Of a stretch of DNA of 64,000 bases, positions 26,870 to 35,193 are shown in pieces. Origin of the DNA: Phycisphaerales bacterium (GTDB lineage: Bacteria; Planctomycetota; Phycisphaerae; Phycisphaerales; SM1A02); assembly GCA_009691805.1 (NCBI GenBank), contig SIAK01000008.1, forward strand, positions 1 through 64,000, given 5' to 3'. The notes under the pieces were generated by a model that did not search any database, was not told the DNA's origin, and was given only the letters and a program-made list of their open reading frames with translations. Every line of letters starts with the position of its first letter. Positions within the stretch are counted from its first letter, which is position 1. A program made the position numbers and the translations under genes.

Positions 26870-27941
26870 GGATCTCGGTGAACGCACAGAAGACGCGACG
26901 CCACGCAAGTTGCGCGAGGCACGCGAAGAAGGGCGCATCGCCAAGAGCGCGGATGCGACGAGCGCGATCATTCTGCTCGGCGCGACAGTCATTCTCGGGG
27001 TGGGCATGCGGCCGATGCTCGTGTCGCTCGCCGCAGTCGTGGAGCGCGCGCTCGAAGGTTCCGCAATCGTCAACGAAGGATCGATCGAGTCTCTGCATGA
27101 TTCGATGTATCCCTCACTCGGTCAAGCTGGATTTGCAGCGCTGCCACTGTTGTTTTCGGCACTCGCGGTTTCTGTGCTCGCGGTGTTGTGGCAAACGGGG
27201 TTTATCGTCTCGACGAAATCGCTCGCACCGAAGCTCGAACGACTGAATCTCATGCAGGGATTTGGTCGCATGTTCAGCATCAAAACCGTGATAAAGACAG
27301 TGTTTGACGTGCTCAAACTCGTCGTTGTCACGGTGATGGTCTGGACGACATGCGAGGATCTGCTTCCGCAGATCGCGACCTTGCCGGGACTCGACGCGCT
27401 TGCGTGTGCGGAAGTGATCGGCATGATGACCTACGACCTCGCGATTCGCGTGAGTGTCGCGCTCTTGATCATTGGCTTGCTTGATTACGTCGTGCAATGG
27501 TGGAAGCACGGCCAAGACCTGCGCATGTCAAAGCAGCAGGTGAAGGAAGAGTTCAAGGAATCCGACGGTGATCCTGATGTGAAGCGTCGACGGATGCAGA
27601 TTGCGCGCCAGATGGCGATGCAACGACTGACATCGAGTGTGCCGCGCGCGGATGTCATCGTGACGAACCCCGAGCACTTGTCGATCGCGATTCAATACGA
27701 CGCGGCGACCATGGGCGCACCACGCATCGTGGCGATGGGTGCCGACCAAGTCGCGTTTCGCATTCGTCAGATCGCGCTCAAGCATTCCATTCCGATCATG
27801 GAACGGAAGCCTCTCGCACGCGCATTGTTTGCTGCGTGCAGGGTTGGGCAAGAAGTTCCCGCCGAGCATTACAAGGCAATCGCCGAAGTACTCGCGTACG
27901 TCTACCGCCTGAAGAACCGCACGATTTCCGTCGCGAGTTGA
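26862..27941 (+). CDS. flhB: flagellar export apparatus protein FlhB
   Basis: Starting at the ATG 26862 (MAEDLGERTEDATPRKLREAREEGRIAKS) gives 359 residues. There are four membrane helices, then the cytoplasmic autocleavage domain with VIVTNPEHLSIAIQYD. The cleavage motif is NPEH at 269-272 instead of the common NPTH; the N-P scissile bond is retained. FlhB controls the change from rod/hook to filament export. An upstream in-frame ATG at 26814 lies inside fliR and is rejected. Confidence 0.94.
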   Translation: MAEDLGERTEDATPRKLREAREEGRIAKSADATSAIILLGATVILGVGMRPMLVSLAAVVERALEGSAIVNEGSIESLHDSMYPSLGQAGFAALPLLFSALAVSVLAVLWQTGFIVSTKSLAPKLERLNLMQGFGRMFSIKTVIKTVFDVLKLVVVTVMVWTTCEDLLPQIATLPGLDALACAEVIGMMTYDLAIRVSVALLIIGLLDYVVQWWKHGQDLRMSKQQVKEEFKESDGDPDVKRRRMQIARQMAMQRLTSSVPRADVIVTNPEHLSIAIQYDAATMGAPRIVAMGADQVAFRIRQIALKHSIPIMERKPLARALFAACRVGQEVPAEHYKAIAEVLAYVYRLKNRTISVAS

Positions 27942-27968
27942 CGCGTCGTTTGTTTGAGGATTTGCAGC

Positions 27969-30131
27969 ATGCCAGACGGAATTCCCCCATTCTTCCACGC
28001 AGTCACGCGACACAAGCACCTCATCGTGCCTGTTGGCTTCTTACTCCTTGTCGGTGTGCTCGTCGTGCCACTGCCTCCGATGATGATGGATTTGTTGCTC
28101 TGCGGCAACATCGCCATCGCTGCCATCGTCTTGATGACGACGATGTACATGCGCCGACCGCTTGATTTCAGCGTGTTTCCCGCACTCTTGCTGGGCACCA
28201 CACTCTTTCGCCTCGTGCTCAATGTTGCCAGCACGCGTTTGATTCTCTCCGTCGAAACCAAGGATCCCAAAGAAGCCGCGGGCGCAGCGGGACACGTGAT
28301 CGAAGCGTTCGCGAACTTCGTGGCAGGTGAGAATCCCATCGTCGGCGGGATTCTGTTTTTGATTCTCGTCGTCGTGCAATTCGTGGTCATCACGAAGGGT
28401 GCCACGCGCATGAGTGAGGTTGCGGCGCGCTTCGCGCTCGACGCGATGCCAGGCAAGCAGATGGCAATTGACGCAGATCTCAGCGCGGGAGTCATCGACG
28501 ACAAGGAAGCAAAGCATCGACGCGAAGAAGTGTCGCGCGAAGCGGACTTCTATGGAGCGATGGACGGCGCCTCGAAGTTTGTGCGCGGAGATGCGATCGC
28601 AGGCATCATCATCACCGTCGTGAATATCGTCGGCGGATTCGCCATTGCGAAGTTTCAACTCGGTTGGAGCGTGTCCGATGCGTTGAAGACTTTCACGTTG
28701 CTTTCCATCGGTGACGGACTTGCGGCGCAGATCCCCGCATTCCTCGTAGCGATTTCAGCTGGTCTCATCGTCGCGCGCGCCGGTGGCGGCAAGACGGTCG
28801 GCGAAGAAATTCCTAATCAGCTCGCCGCGCAGCCGGTAGCGCTCTACCTCATCAGTCTGTTCCTGCTCGCGCTCGCGTTCACGCCCCTTCCAACTTTTCC
28901 GATGGTTGCGGGAAGTGTGTTGCTTGCGACAATCGCGTATTCCATGCAGTGGCTTGCGAAAAAGAAGACCTCGAATGAAGCAACACGTTTGCGTGAAGAG
29001 GGGCGCAAGGCTCCGACCGAAGAAGCGAAGCCCGAAGATCTCATCGCTGTGGATGTGCTTGAACTTGAGCTCGGATACGCGCTCGTCGCGCTCGTTGATC
29101 AATCGCGGGGTGGCGACCTGTTGCAACGCATCGCGCGTATACGCCGCGACCTTGCGGTCGAACTCGGATTGGTCATGCCAGCCGTGCGCGTGCGCGACAA
29201 CATGGAGCAGCCGCCGAATGCGTATCGTGTGAAGATTCGCGGCGCGACCGTTGCGTCGGGCACGGTCTATCCCGACCGCCTGATGGCGATGGACTCTGGA
29301 CTTGCGATCGGCACGCTTGAAGGTGTTTCGACGAAGGAGCCCGCATTCGGACTCGATGCAATCTGGATTGATCCGGCGCTGCGACAGAAAGCAGAGGTCG
29401 CGAACTGGACTGTGGTGGATCCTTCGAGCGTGCTCGCAACCCACCTCGCGGACGTCGTGCGTTCGCATGCAGATGAGCTTCTCACGCGCGAAGAAGTCAA
29501 CAATCTGCTCACGCAATTGAAGATCAAGTCTCCGCGCACGGTGGAAGATCTTGTGCCTAGCGTCATCAAAGCACCAGACCTTCAAAAGGTCATGCAAGCA
29601 CTGCTGCGCGAACGCGTACCGATTCGTGACATCGAAGCGATCTTGGAATCCATGGCAGAATGGATGCCGCACACGAAGGATCCGGAGGTGCTCGTTGAGT
29701 ACGTGCGCAACAGTTTGCGTCGCACGATTTGCCAGCAGTATTCGGAGGTTGGTGATGACGGGAAGCCGAAACTGCTCTGCGTCACGCTCGATCCCGCGCT
29801 TGAAGACATCGTCAGCGGCTACATCGATCGATCGCCGAGCGGCACGACGTTCAGCATCCCGCCACAGGTGGCAAATCGCATCGCTCGCGCGGTTGCGCAA
29901 ACTGCGGAACCGCTTGCTTCGCAGGGAAAACCCATCGTTGTCATCACCTCGCCGTCCGTTCGATCGCAGGTTCGTCAGTTGCTCGAACCGCACATTCCTG
30001 GACTCGCAGTTCTCGGCTACAACGAGATCGTGAAGGGGGTAGACGTCGAGAGCGTCGGGCTCGTGCAGCTTGCTCCGGTCTCACAGTCGAGTCCGACGTC
30101 GAATGCGCAGCGCGCGGGAGTTGCTGTCTGA
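27969..30131 (+). CDS. flhA: flagellar biosynthesis protein FlhA
   Basis: The 720-residue protein has eight N-terminal membrane helices and the FHIPEP-family region with FALDAMPGKQMAIDADLSAGVIDDKEAKHRREEVSREADFYGAMDGASKFVRGDAIAGI. A cytoplasmic platform with LLNQ-type segments follows (LTREEVNNLLTQLK, LQKVMQALLRERVPIRDIEAILE). FlhA is the export-apparatus energy transducer and chaperone dock. I prefer ATG 27969 to a TTG at 27954 in the same frame. Confidence 0.96.
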   Translation: MPDGIPPFFHAVTRHKHLIVPVGFLLLVGVLVVPLPPMMMDLLLCGNIAIAAIVLMTTMYMRRPLDFSVFPALLLGTTLFRLVLNVASTRLILSVETKDPKEAAGAAGHVIEAFANFVAGENPIVGGILFLILVVVQFVVITKGATRMSEVAARFALDAMPGKQMAIDADLSAGVIDDKEAKHRREEVSREADFYGAMDGASKFVRGDAIAGIIITVVNIVGGFAIAKFQLGWSVSDALKTFTLLSIGDGLAAQIPAFLVAISAGLIVARAGGGKTVGEEIPNQLAAQPVALYLISLFLLALAFTPLPTFPMVAGSVLLATIAYSMQWLAKKKTSNEATRLREEGRKAPTEEAKPEDLIAVDVLELELGYALVALVDQSRGGDLLQRIARIRRDLAVELGLVMPAVRVRDNMEQPPNAYRVKIRGATVASGTVYPDRLMAMDSGLAIGTLEGVSTKEPAFGLDAIWIDPALRQKAEVANWTVVDPSSVLATHLADVVRSHADELLTREEVNNLLTQLKIKSPRTVEDLVPSVIKAPDLQKVMQALLRERVPIRDIEAILESMAEWMPHTKDPEVLVEYVRNSLRRTICQQYSEVGDDGKPKLLCVTLDPALEDIVSGYIDRSPSGTTFSIPPQVANRIARAVAQTAEPLASQGKPIVVITSPSVRSQVRQLLEPHIPGLAVLGYNEIVKGVDVESVGLVQLAPVSQSSPTSNAQRAGVAV

Positions 30132-30257
30132 CGATCAAAGTGAAAATACCTGTCGCGCTCGCGCCTTCTCTCGGTTAGTCTTCTCCTCGTTGGCGCGTAT
30201 CTCGGACGGAGTCCGAATCAAGCCTCAGCTTGACGCGTCGAAATCCTCAGTATTGCC

Positions 30258-32099
30258 ATGGAGGGCATTACAGTGACGGAACGATTTCCTACGCGGCCAC
30301 AATCGTCGACCTCGACCTCATCCTCGTCTGCGGATCCACAACGTCGTGCGCGTGTCTATCGCGCGTGGACGATGGCGGACGCGCTCGCTGCGGTTCGACA
30401 AGATCTCGGCGCCGACGCAATGATTCTGCATGCGCGCGCGATTTCGAAACGCGGATTCCTTGGCTTCGGTCGTAAAGACTTTGTGGAAGTCGCTGCTGCT
30501 CCCGCCCTCGCTGAATCCAGGTTAAAAAAACTTCCTCGCAGAGAGGCGACGTCGACCTCTCGCGCGCCTGCGCGAGATGACGAGAGCCTCGTCGAAACTC
30601 AGCGCGCGCGTGGTCTAGCTGCATACGCCGAGCGTGCAACCGCTACTCCGCAGCGCGCGCCTGTCGAAGCACCAAGCTTTGATTTGGCTGGAGAACAAGC
30701 CAAAACGCGTCGACTCGCACGAGAGATGCTTGCGCAATTCGAACGCGAAGGTGCAGAGCGCAAAGCGGCATCGTTGAACGAAGTTGCAACTTCTGCAGAG
30801 GCAAACAATGCGCGTGCTGCGCAGGCGAATTCGAAGGGCGCAGCATCGATGGCGGAGAGTCGTGGCATTCCGCGCGAAAGTCCGCGCGAGAACCCACGCG
30901 AGAATGTCGCGCAACGATTCGTGTTGAAGTCAACGCCAGGAATTGAGAAGGGATCCGCAACAACAGCGGAACTCGTCATCGAAACAGCAGCGCCAGTTGT
31001 GACGGCGAAAGTGGTCGCCGCCTCTGTCGCCGCCCCGATTCCACCCCGAGTGCCATTGCTTGCGCCGCCAACACTGCATGTGAGTGAACTCGATGCGATG
31101 GGAAGCGTCGTCGATGCGGTGCTTGATGCGACGAAGCCGATCGCGCCTGTATCGCGCGTCTTTGCGCAAGGCCTCACCACGCGCGTTTCAACATCGAACA
31201 CGAAGCATGCGCCCAGAGGTGTGCTTCCGACACACGCGCTTGAAGCCGCGTATCGCGCGCTCATTGAACAGGAAGTTGCGGAACAGTTGGCGGATGCGAT
31301 TCTCGCACGAGTGACTGCGGAACTCTCGCCTGCGCAAGCTGCCGATCCTGTGTTGGTGCGTCAATCGCTTGTTGGCGCAATCGCGTCCATGCTTCCAGCG
31401 ACGGATGGCGACAGCGATTCACTCGCAGCTCGCGTGATCGCGAAGAAATCCAAATCGGGCGCGCGCGCGGCGTTTCATGTCGCGTTCATTGGTCCGACAG
31501 GTGTTGGAAAAACGACATCCATCGCGAAGATTGCCGCGATGCTTCGACTGCGACATGGTCTACAAGTGGGGCTCGTCACAGCGGACACCTATCGCATCGC
31601 GGCAGTCGAGCAACTGCGTACGTATGCACAGATTCTCGCGCTTCCGCTCGAAGTTGCGATGCAACCAGATGATCTCACTGCGGCATGCGAACGGCTTGCA
31701 TCTTGCGATGTTGTGCTGATTGACACAGCAGGTCGAAGTCAGAATGACAAGTCTCGACTTGCGGAGCTTGGCGAATTCTTGCGTGCCGGCGCCGCCGATG
31801 AAGTGCATCTCGTGCTCTCAGCAACATCGAGCGAGCGCGCGTTGCTGCGCGAGGCTGCAGCGTTTGGTGCGCTTGGTGTTGATCGCATCGTGTTGACGAA
31901 GCTCGATGAAGCAGCGGGCTTCGGCACGCTTCTGTCGGTGACGCGCAAACTGGGCATGCGCATCAGTTTCGTCACGACTGGTCAAGAAGTTCCAAAGGAT
32001 CTCGAACCTGCGTCTGCCCGGCGATTCGCAGAGTTCATGCTGCAAAGTTCGAATGCAAACGAAAACGAGTTGAGTGCGCGAGTTGGTCTGAGGTCGTGA
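30258..32099 (+). CDS. flhF: flagellar SRP-like GTPase FlhF, with a very long linker
   Basis: The 613-residue protein opens with the FlhF basic/B domain (RVYRAWTMADALAAVRQDLGADAMILHAR). About 250 residues of Ala/Arg/Ser/Thr-rich linker follow, including PRESPRENPREN near 207. The NG domain is last: P-loop GPTGVGKTTSIAKIAAM from 412, ADTYRIAAVEQLRTY, VVLIDTAGRSQND and VLTKLDEAAGFG. FlhF marks the site and number of flagella. The linker is long relative to typical FlhF proteins. Two 6-bp hairpins (TCGGAC/GTCCGA and TCAAGC/GCTTGA) sit in the 126 nt before the gene. Confidence 0.93.
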   Translation: MEGITVTERFPTRPQSSTSTSSSSADPQRRARVYRAWTMADALAAVRQDLGADAMILHARAISKRGFLGFGRKDFVEVAAAPALAESRLKKLPRREATSTSRAPARDDESLVETQRARGLAAYAERATATPQRAPVEAPSFDLAGEQAKTRRLAREMLAQFEREGAERKAASLNEVATSAEANNARAAQANSKGAASMAESRGIPRESPRENPRENVAQRFVLKSTPGIEKGSATTAELVIETAAPVVTAKVVAASVAAPIPPRVPLLAPPTLHVSELDAMGSVVDAVLDATKPIAPVSRVFAQGLTTRVSTSNTKHAPRGVLPTHALEAAYRALIEQEVAEQLADAILARVTAELSPAQAADPVLVRQSLVGAIASMLPATDGDSDSLAARVIAKKSKSGARAAFHVAFIGPTGVGKTTSIAKIAAMLRLRHGLQVGLVTADTYRIAAVEQLRTYAQILALPLEVAMQPDDLTAACERLASCDVVLIDTAGRSQNDKSRLAELGEFLRAGAADEVHLVLSATSSERALLREAAAFGALGVDRIVLTKLDEAAGFGTLLSVTRKLGMRISFVTTGQEVPKDLEPASARRFAEFMLQSSNANENELSARVGLRS

Positions 32100-32115
32100 A
32101 CGAAAGAGAGTGGTG

Positions 32116-33186
32116 ATGGCTGATTTGGATGTTGAGCACTCCTACTTTGGCTACGCGCATGTGGATCCACGCGTGAGTCGTCGCGTTGACGTTCAACCAC
32201 ATCAAGTGGATCAGGCGGAAGAACTTCGCAGGCTCGCGCGTGACGCTGCGGCGACGCAACAGCGCGTGGAGCCTCAGAAGCAATCGAGACCGCCGATCAG
32301 TATTGCCGCACCCGCAGCTGCGCCGCAACCGATATTTGCGCCGACTGCAGTCGCCCCTCGAACTTCCGTGCGACTCGCGCGTGCTATCGCAGTTTCAAGC
32401 GGAAAAGGCGGGGTTGGAAAGACAAATCTCGCAGTGAATCTCGCCGTCGCGTTTGCTGCGCGCGGACTCCGTGTCGCGTTGCTCGATGCAGATCTCGGTC
32501 TAGCGAATGCAGACCTGCTCTGTGGGCTTACTCCGAAGTTGACGCTTGAAGACCTTGTGCGCTCTGGTCGCAGCATTGAAGAGATTGCAATGCCTGCGCC
32601 TGGTGGATTCTTTCTCATTCCTGGTGCGTCAGGTGTTTCGCTTCTTGCTGACCTCACGCCAACATTGCGTCGTCATGTTGTGAGCGAGCTTGCACGACTT
32701 GAACGCTCGGTCGACATTCTGTTGATTGACACCGGTGCAGGCATCGGTGCGAACTCCATGGCATTCGCCGCAGCAGCACACACGATCCTTGTTGCGACGA
32801 CTCCTGAACCCACAAGCATCGCTGACGCATACGGCGCGATCAAGACGCTCGTCGCGCGCGGATCGGGCGAGGGGATTCGACTTGTTGTCAATATGGCGCA
32901 GAGCGAGCACGAGATCCGCGCAGTGCATGAGCGCATCGATCGCGTCTCGCGCGCATTCTTGCAAACCCCGATTCGCCTTGCCGGCGGCATCTCCTACGAC
33001 CCTGCGGTGCCCGCAGCGGTGCGGCGGCGCGAACCGTTCCTCGTCGCTTCGCCTCGGGCACGCGCTTCGCAGCAGCTTCACGAGATCGCCGCGTTTCTTT
33101 CTGGCGAATCCTCTCCCTCTGAAAGAACCAGAGTGCGCGAAAGCTTTCTTGGACGACTGTCAGGCTGGCTCGCGCGCACTCGGTAA
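32116..33186 (+). CDS. flhG: flagellar number regulator FlhG (MinD-like ATPase)
   Basis: The 356-residue MinD/ParA-type ATPase has the deviant Walker A SSGKGGVGKTN (GKGGVGKT from about residue 96) and DADLGLANADLL. IDTGAGIGANSMAF serves as Walker B and ends in a hydrophobic/basic C-terminus that could bind membrane. Residues 32-38 read DQAEELR, matching the DQAxxLR activator motif by which FlhG stimulates FlhF GTPase. Three start codons (GTG, GTG, ATG) lie in tandem at 32110-32118; the ATG is chosen. It directly follows flhF. Confidence 0.92.
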   Translation: MADLDVEHSYFGYAHVDPRVSRRVDVQPHQVDQAEELRRLARDAAATQQRVEPQKQSRPPISIAAPAAAPQPIFAPTAVAPRTSVRLARAIAVSSGKGGVGKTNLAVNLAVAFAARGLRVALLDADLGLANADLLCGLTPKLTLEDLVRSGRSIEEIAMPAPGGFFLIPGASGVSLLADLTPTLRRHVVSELARLERSVDILLIDTGAGIGANSMAFAAAAHTILVATTPEPTSIADAYGAIKTLVARGSGEGIRLVVNMAQSEHEIRAVHERIDRVSRAFLQTPIRLAGGISYDPAVPAAVRRREPFLVASPRARASQQLHEIAAFLSGESSPSERTRVRESFLGRLSGWLARTR

Positions 33187-33199
33187 GAATTGCCGAATT

Positions 33200-33220
33200 C
33201 CGCTGTATTTTCAGCGGTTT
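33200..33220 (+). terminator. weak hairpin terminator candidate after flhG
   Basis: CCGCTG and CAGCGG with a 6-nt T-rich loop form a 6-bp stem, followed only by TTTG. It sits 14 nt after the flhG stop. The short T-tract makes termination uncertain; partial termination is possible. Confidence 0.4.
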
Positions 33221-33305
33221 GTGAGTGTTCGCGCGTCGAAGACAGAGTCTTGCAGCGTCTGCGCCGATGGAACCCTTATCCCTCTTCTAGAACGAGCATC
33301 GCGTC

Positions 33306-33710
33306 GTGCACAAATCGACTAGCAAACAGACCATCGCCCTGGCGCAAGCTCACGGAGCGAGCGCGCACAAGGTGCCGATTGCCGCACTTGTTGCCGGTGC
33401 ACTTGGCGCATCTGGATTTTCTCTCGCAATCGTTGCAGGTCTCCTTTCGGAGAACGACGCATCGTCGATTTTCTTCCGCGCGACCGTCGCGCTTGTTGCC
33501 TGCGCTCTGGCGGGCTACGCGGTGGGTCTAATCTTCGAATGGTTAGTTCGTATGGAGTCGGCGCGCCTCGAAAAAGCCGCCACTGAAATCATTCAGGCAG
33601 AATCTCCGAAGATTGGGTTGGCAGAATCGGAAGTTGAATCTGAGAATGTTCAAGCGAGTTCACAACGCCGCGAGAGCGTTGGTGTGAGTTCGAGAAAATC
33701 TGGAAGGTGA
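33306..33710 (+). CDS. small membrane protein between flhG and fliA
   Basis: The 134-residue protein starts at a GTG. Two membrane helices (VPIAALVAGALGASGFSLAIVAGLL and FFRATVALVACALAGYAVGLIFEWLV) are followed by a charged Glu/Ser/Arg-rich tail. I do not recognise a family. Its position between the flhG hairpin and the fliA promoter suggests a motility-linked role, unproven. The ribosome-binding site is weak. Confidence 0.72.
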   Translation: MHKSTSKQTIALAQAHGASAHKVPIAALVAGALGASGFSLAIVAGLLSENDASSIFFRATVALVACALAGYAVGLIFEWLVRMESARLEKAATEIIQAESPKIGLAESEVESENVQASSQRRESVGVSSRKSGR

Positions 33711-34016
33711 ACCCGAAACGGGATTGACACTTATGGATTTTCGTTATACTGACCTTTGTTCCAAGCCAAGGATTGGCGCGGAATGACTTCGAGTTGCAAT
33801 GCGGCATGACGCTGCAAACGCTTCAAGAAGGCTTGGATGCAACGTATCGTTCTACGTTGCATCGCGCATACGGTGGGGGAGCTCGCCGTAGACGCAAAAG
33901 AACTTGATGGATGCGCGAATGACTTCGCGGTGCATCGAGTTCAACACATCACAGGTTCAGTCCATGCGTCATGCAGGGATTGAATTGCTAGGACGCAAGG
34001 TCAAGGAGCCGACCAG
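33711..34016 (+). other. fliA leader region, 306 nt without a gene, with an 11-bp hairpin
   Basis: There is no convincing reading frame here. Besides the promoter, the region holds a perfect 11-bp inverted repeat, arms 33836-33846 and 33853-33863 (GATGCAACGTA / TACGTTGCATC, 6-nt loop), without a T-tract, so it is not a simple terminator. The fliA ribosome-binding site AAGGAG lies at the end of the region, 8 nt before the ATG. Confidence 0.75.
33724..33750 (+). promoter_or_regulatory. candidate housekeeping-type promoter upstream of fliA
   Basis: A perfect TTGACA (-35) at 33724-33729 and TATACT (-10) at 33745-33750, 15 nt apart, sit in an AT-rich patch of an otherwise GC-rich intergenic region, 267 nt before fliA. 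The spacer is 2 nt shorter than ideal. It implies that fliA has its own promoter and a long leader. Confidence 0.6.
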
Positions 34017-35096
34017 ATGTCCCGCTTGAGTCGTACACCTGTTTCTCATCGTTCTGACACCAGCGCAAGCGCTGGACGCACCCCAGTTGAAATCGGGAAT
34101 GCGGGAGAAGAGTTTTCTGTTGGCGCAGCGCAGCCACCGACGGCGGTCACTCCGCGTCGACGCGCGCCCAATCCTCCCTCGCGCACAGGAAAGGCTGCAA
34201 CGAAAACTGTCGACACTGTGCAAGAAGAAGCGACTGCGATCCCGGATGCCACTTTGGTTGTGGTTCCCATCACCGCGCCCGTCCCTGTGAAACGAACTGC
34301 GCCGAAATCCAAAGGTGCGCCGAAGTTCATTCCACTTGCAGAGCGCCCGATGGACGAGATTTGGGCGGAATATCGCATCGCGCCCACGCAGGAAATTCGC
34401 AACTTCCTGATCGAAAAACACCTTCCAATCGTGCGATTTACTGCAGAACGCATGCACAAGCGTCTGCCGAGCGAAGTGGATGTCGATGATCTGATGTCGA
34501 GCGGCCTCTTTGGCTTGATGGACGCGATCGACGCGTTTGATCTTGAGCGCAAAGTGAAGTTCGAGACGTACTGCACGCAGCGCATTCGCGGCGCGATCTT
34601 TGATGAGTTGCGCGCGATGGACTGGGTTCCGCGACTTGTTCGAAGTCGTACGGCGAAGGTCGAGAAGGTTCGCAAGACGATCGAGATGGAATCGGGTCGC
34701 CGTCCCACCGATGACGAAGTCTCTGGTCGCATGAACGTTGCGGGTGAAGAGTTTGAGAAGTTGCAGAAGGACTCGCGTCCTGTCGGCATCGTCAGCCTCA
34801 CGCGCAAATGCTTTGATAGCGATGGCTCGAAGGATGTGCGAGAGATTGATGTGATTCGTGACACGCGCGCGGAGAGCCCTGCGTTCACCGTGCAGAAGTC
34901 GGATCTCCAATCGCTCGTGACTAAGGGCCTGTCGCGCGCCGAGCGTCTCATCGTTGTGCTCTACTATTACGAAGAGATGACGATGAAAGAAATCGGCCAA
35001 ACACTTGACCTCTCCGAGAGTCGCGTGAGCCAGATGCACAGTTCGATTCTTGCGCGCTTGAAGGCGCAGCTCCAGCATCGTGAACGCGAGTTCTAA
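34017..35096 (+). CDS. fliA: RNA polymerase sigma factor for flagellar operons (sigma-28/FliA)
   Basis: The 359-residue protein has region 2 with FLIEKHLPIVRFTAERMHKRLPSEVDVDDLMSSGLFGLMDAIDAFDLERKVKFETYCTQRIRGAIFDELRAMDWVPR, region 3, and region 4 LYYYEEMTMKEIGQTLDLSESRVSQMHSSILARLK. This order and the RxxRxxxD...DWVPR signature are typical of FliA/WhiG-type sigma factors. The first 100 or so residues are an Ala/Pro/Thr-rich extension not found in ordinary FliA. It drives late motility genes such as flagellin and mot, and it ends the local cluster. Confidence 0.94.
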   Translation: MSRLSRTPVSHRSDTSASAGRTPVEIGNAGEEFSVGAAQPPTAVTPRRRAPNPPSRTGKAATKTVDTVQEEATAIPDATLVVVPITAPVPVKRTAPKSKGAPKFIPLAERPMDEIWAEYRIAPTQEIRNFLIEKHLPIVRFTAERMHKRLPSEVDVDDLMSSGLFGLMDAIDAFDLERKVKFETYCTQRIRGAIFDELRAMDWVPRLVRSRTAKVEKVRKTIEMESGRRPTDDEVSGRMNVAGEEFEKLQKDSRPVGIVSLTRKCFDSDGSKDVREIDVIRDTRAESPAFTVQKSDLQSLVTKGLSRAERLIVVLYYYEEMTMKEIGQTLDLSESRVSQMHSSILARLKAQLQHREREF

Positions 35097-35133
35097 GCAC
35101 GCGCAGACGCTTGATCATGGTTGACCAACACAG

Positions 35134-35168
35134 AGGCGCAGGCATGTACGCATGCCTGCGCCTGTTTC
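35134..35168 (+). terminator. terminator hairpin after fliA
   Basis: A perfect 13-bp stem (35134-35146 and 35151-35163, loop TACG) is followed by GTTTCG. The poor T-tract suggests a weak intrinsic terminator, or one that also serves the convergent DUF1080 gene. Confidence 0.65.
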
Positions 35169-35193
35169 GTTGTGGATGATCGTCGTCGTCGTG

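Noticed and set aside
28755-29993. 412-codon minus-strand frame inside flhA
   Set aside because: Antisense shadow of flhA, which has full family conservation.
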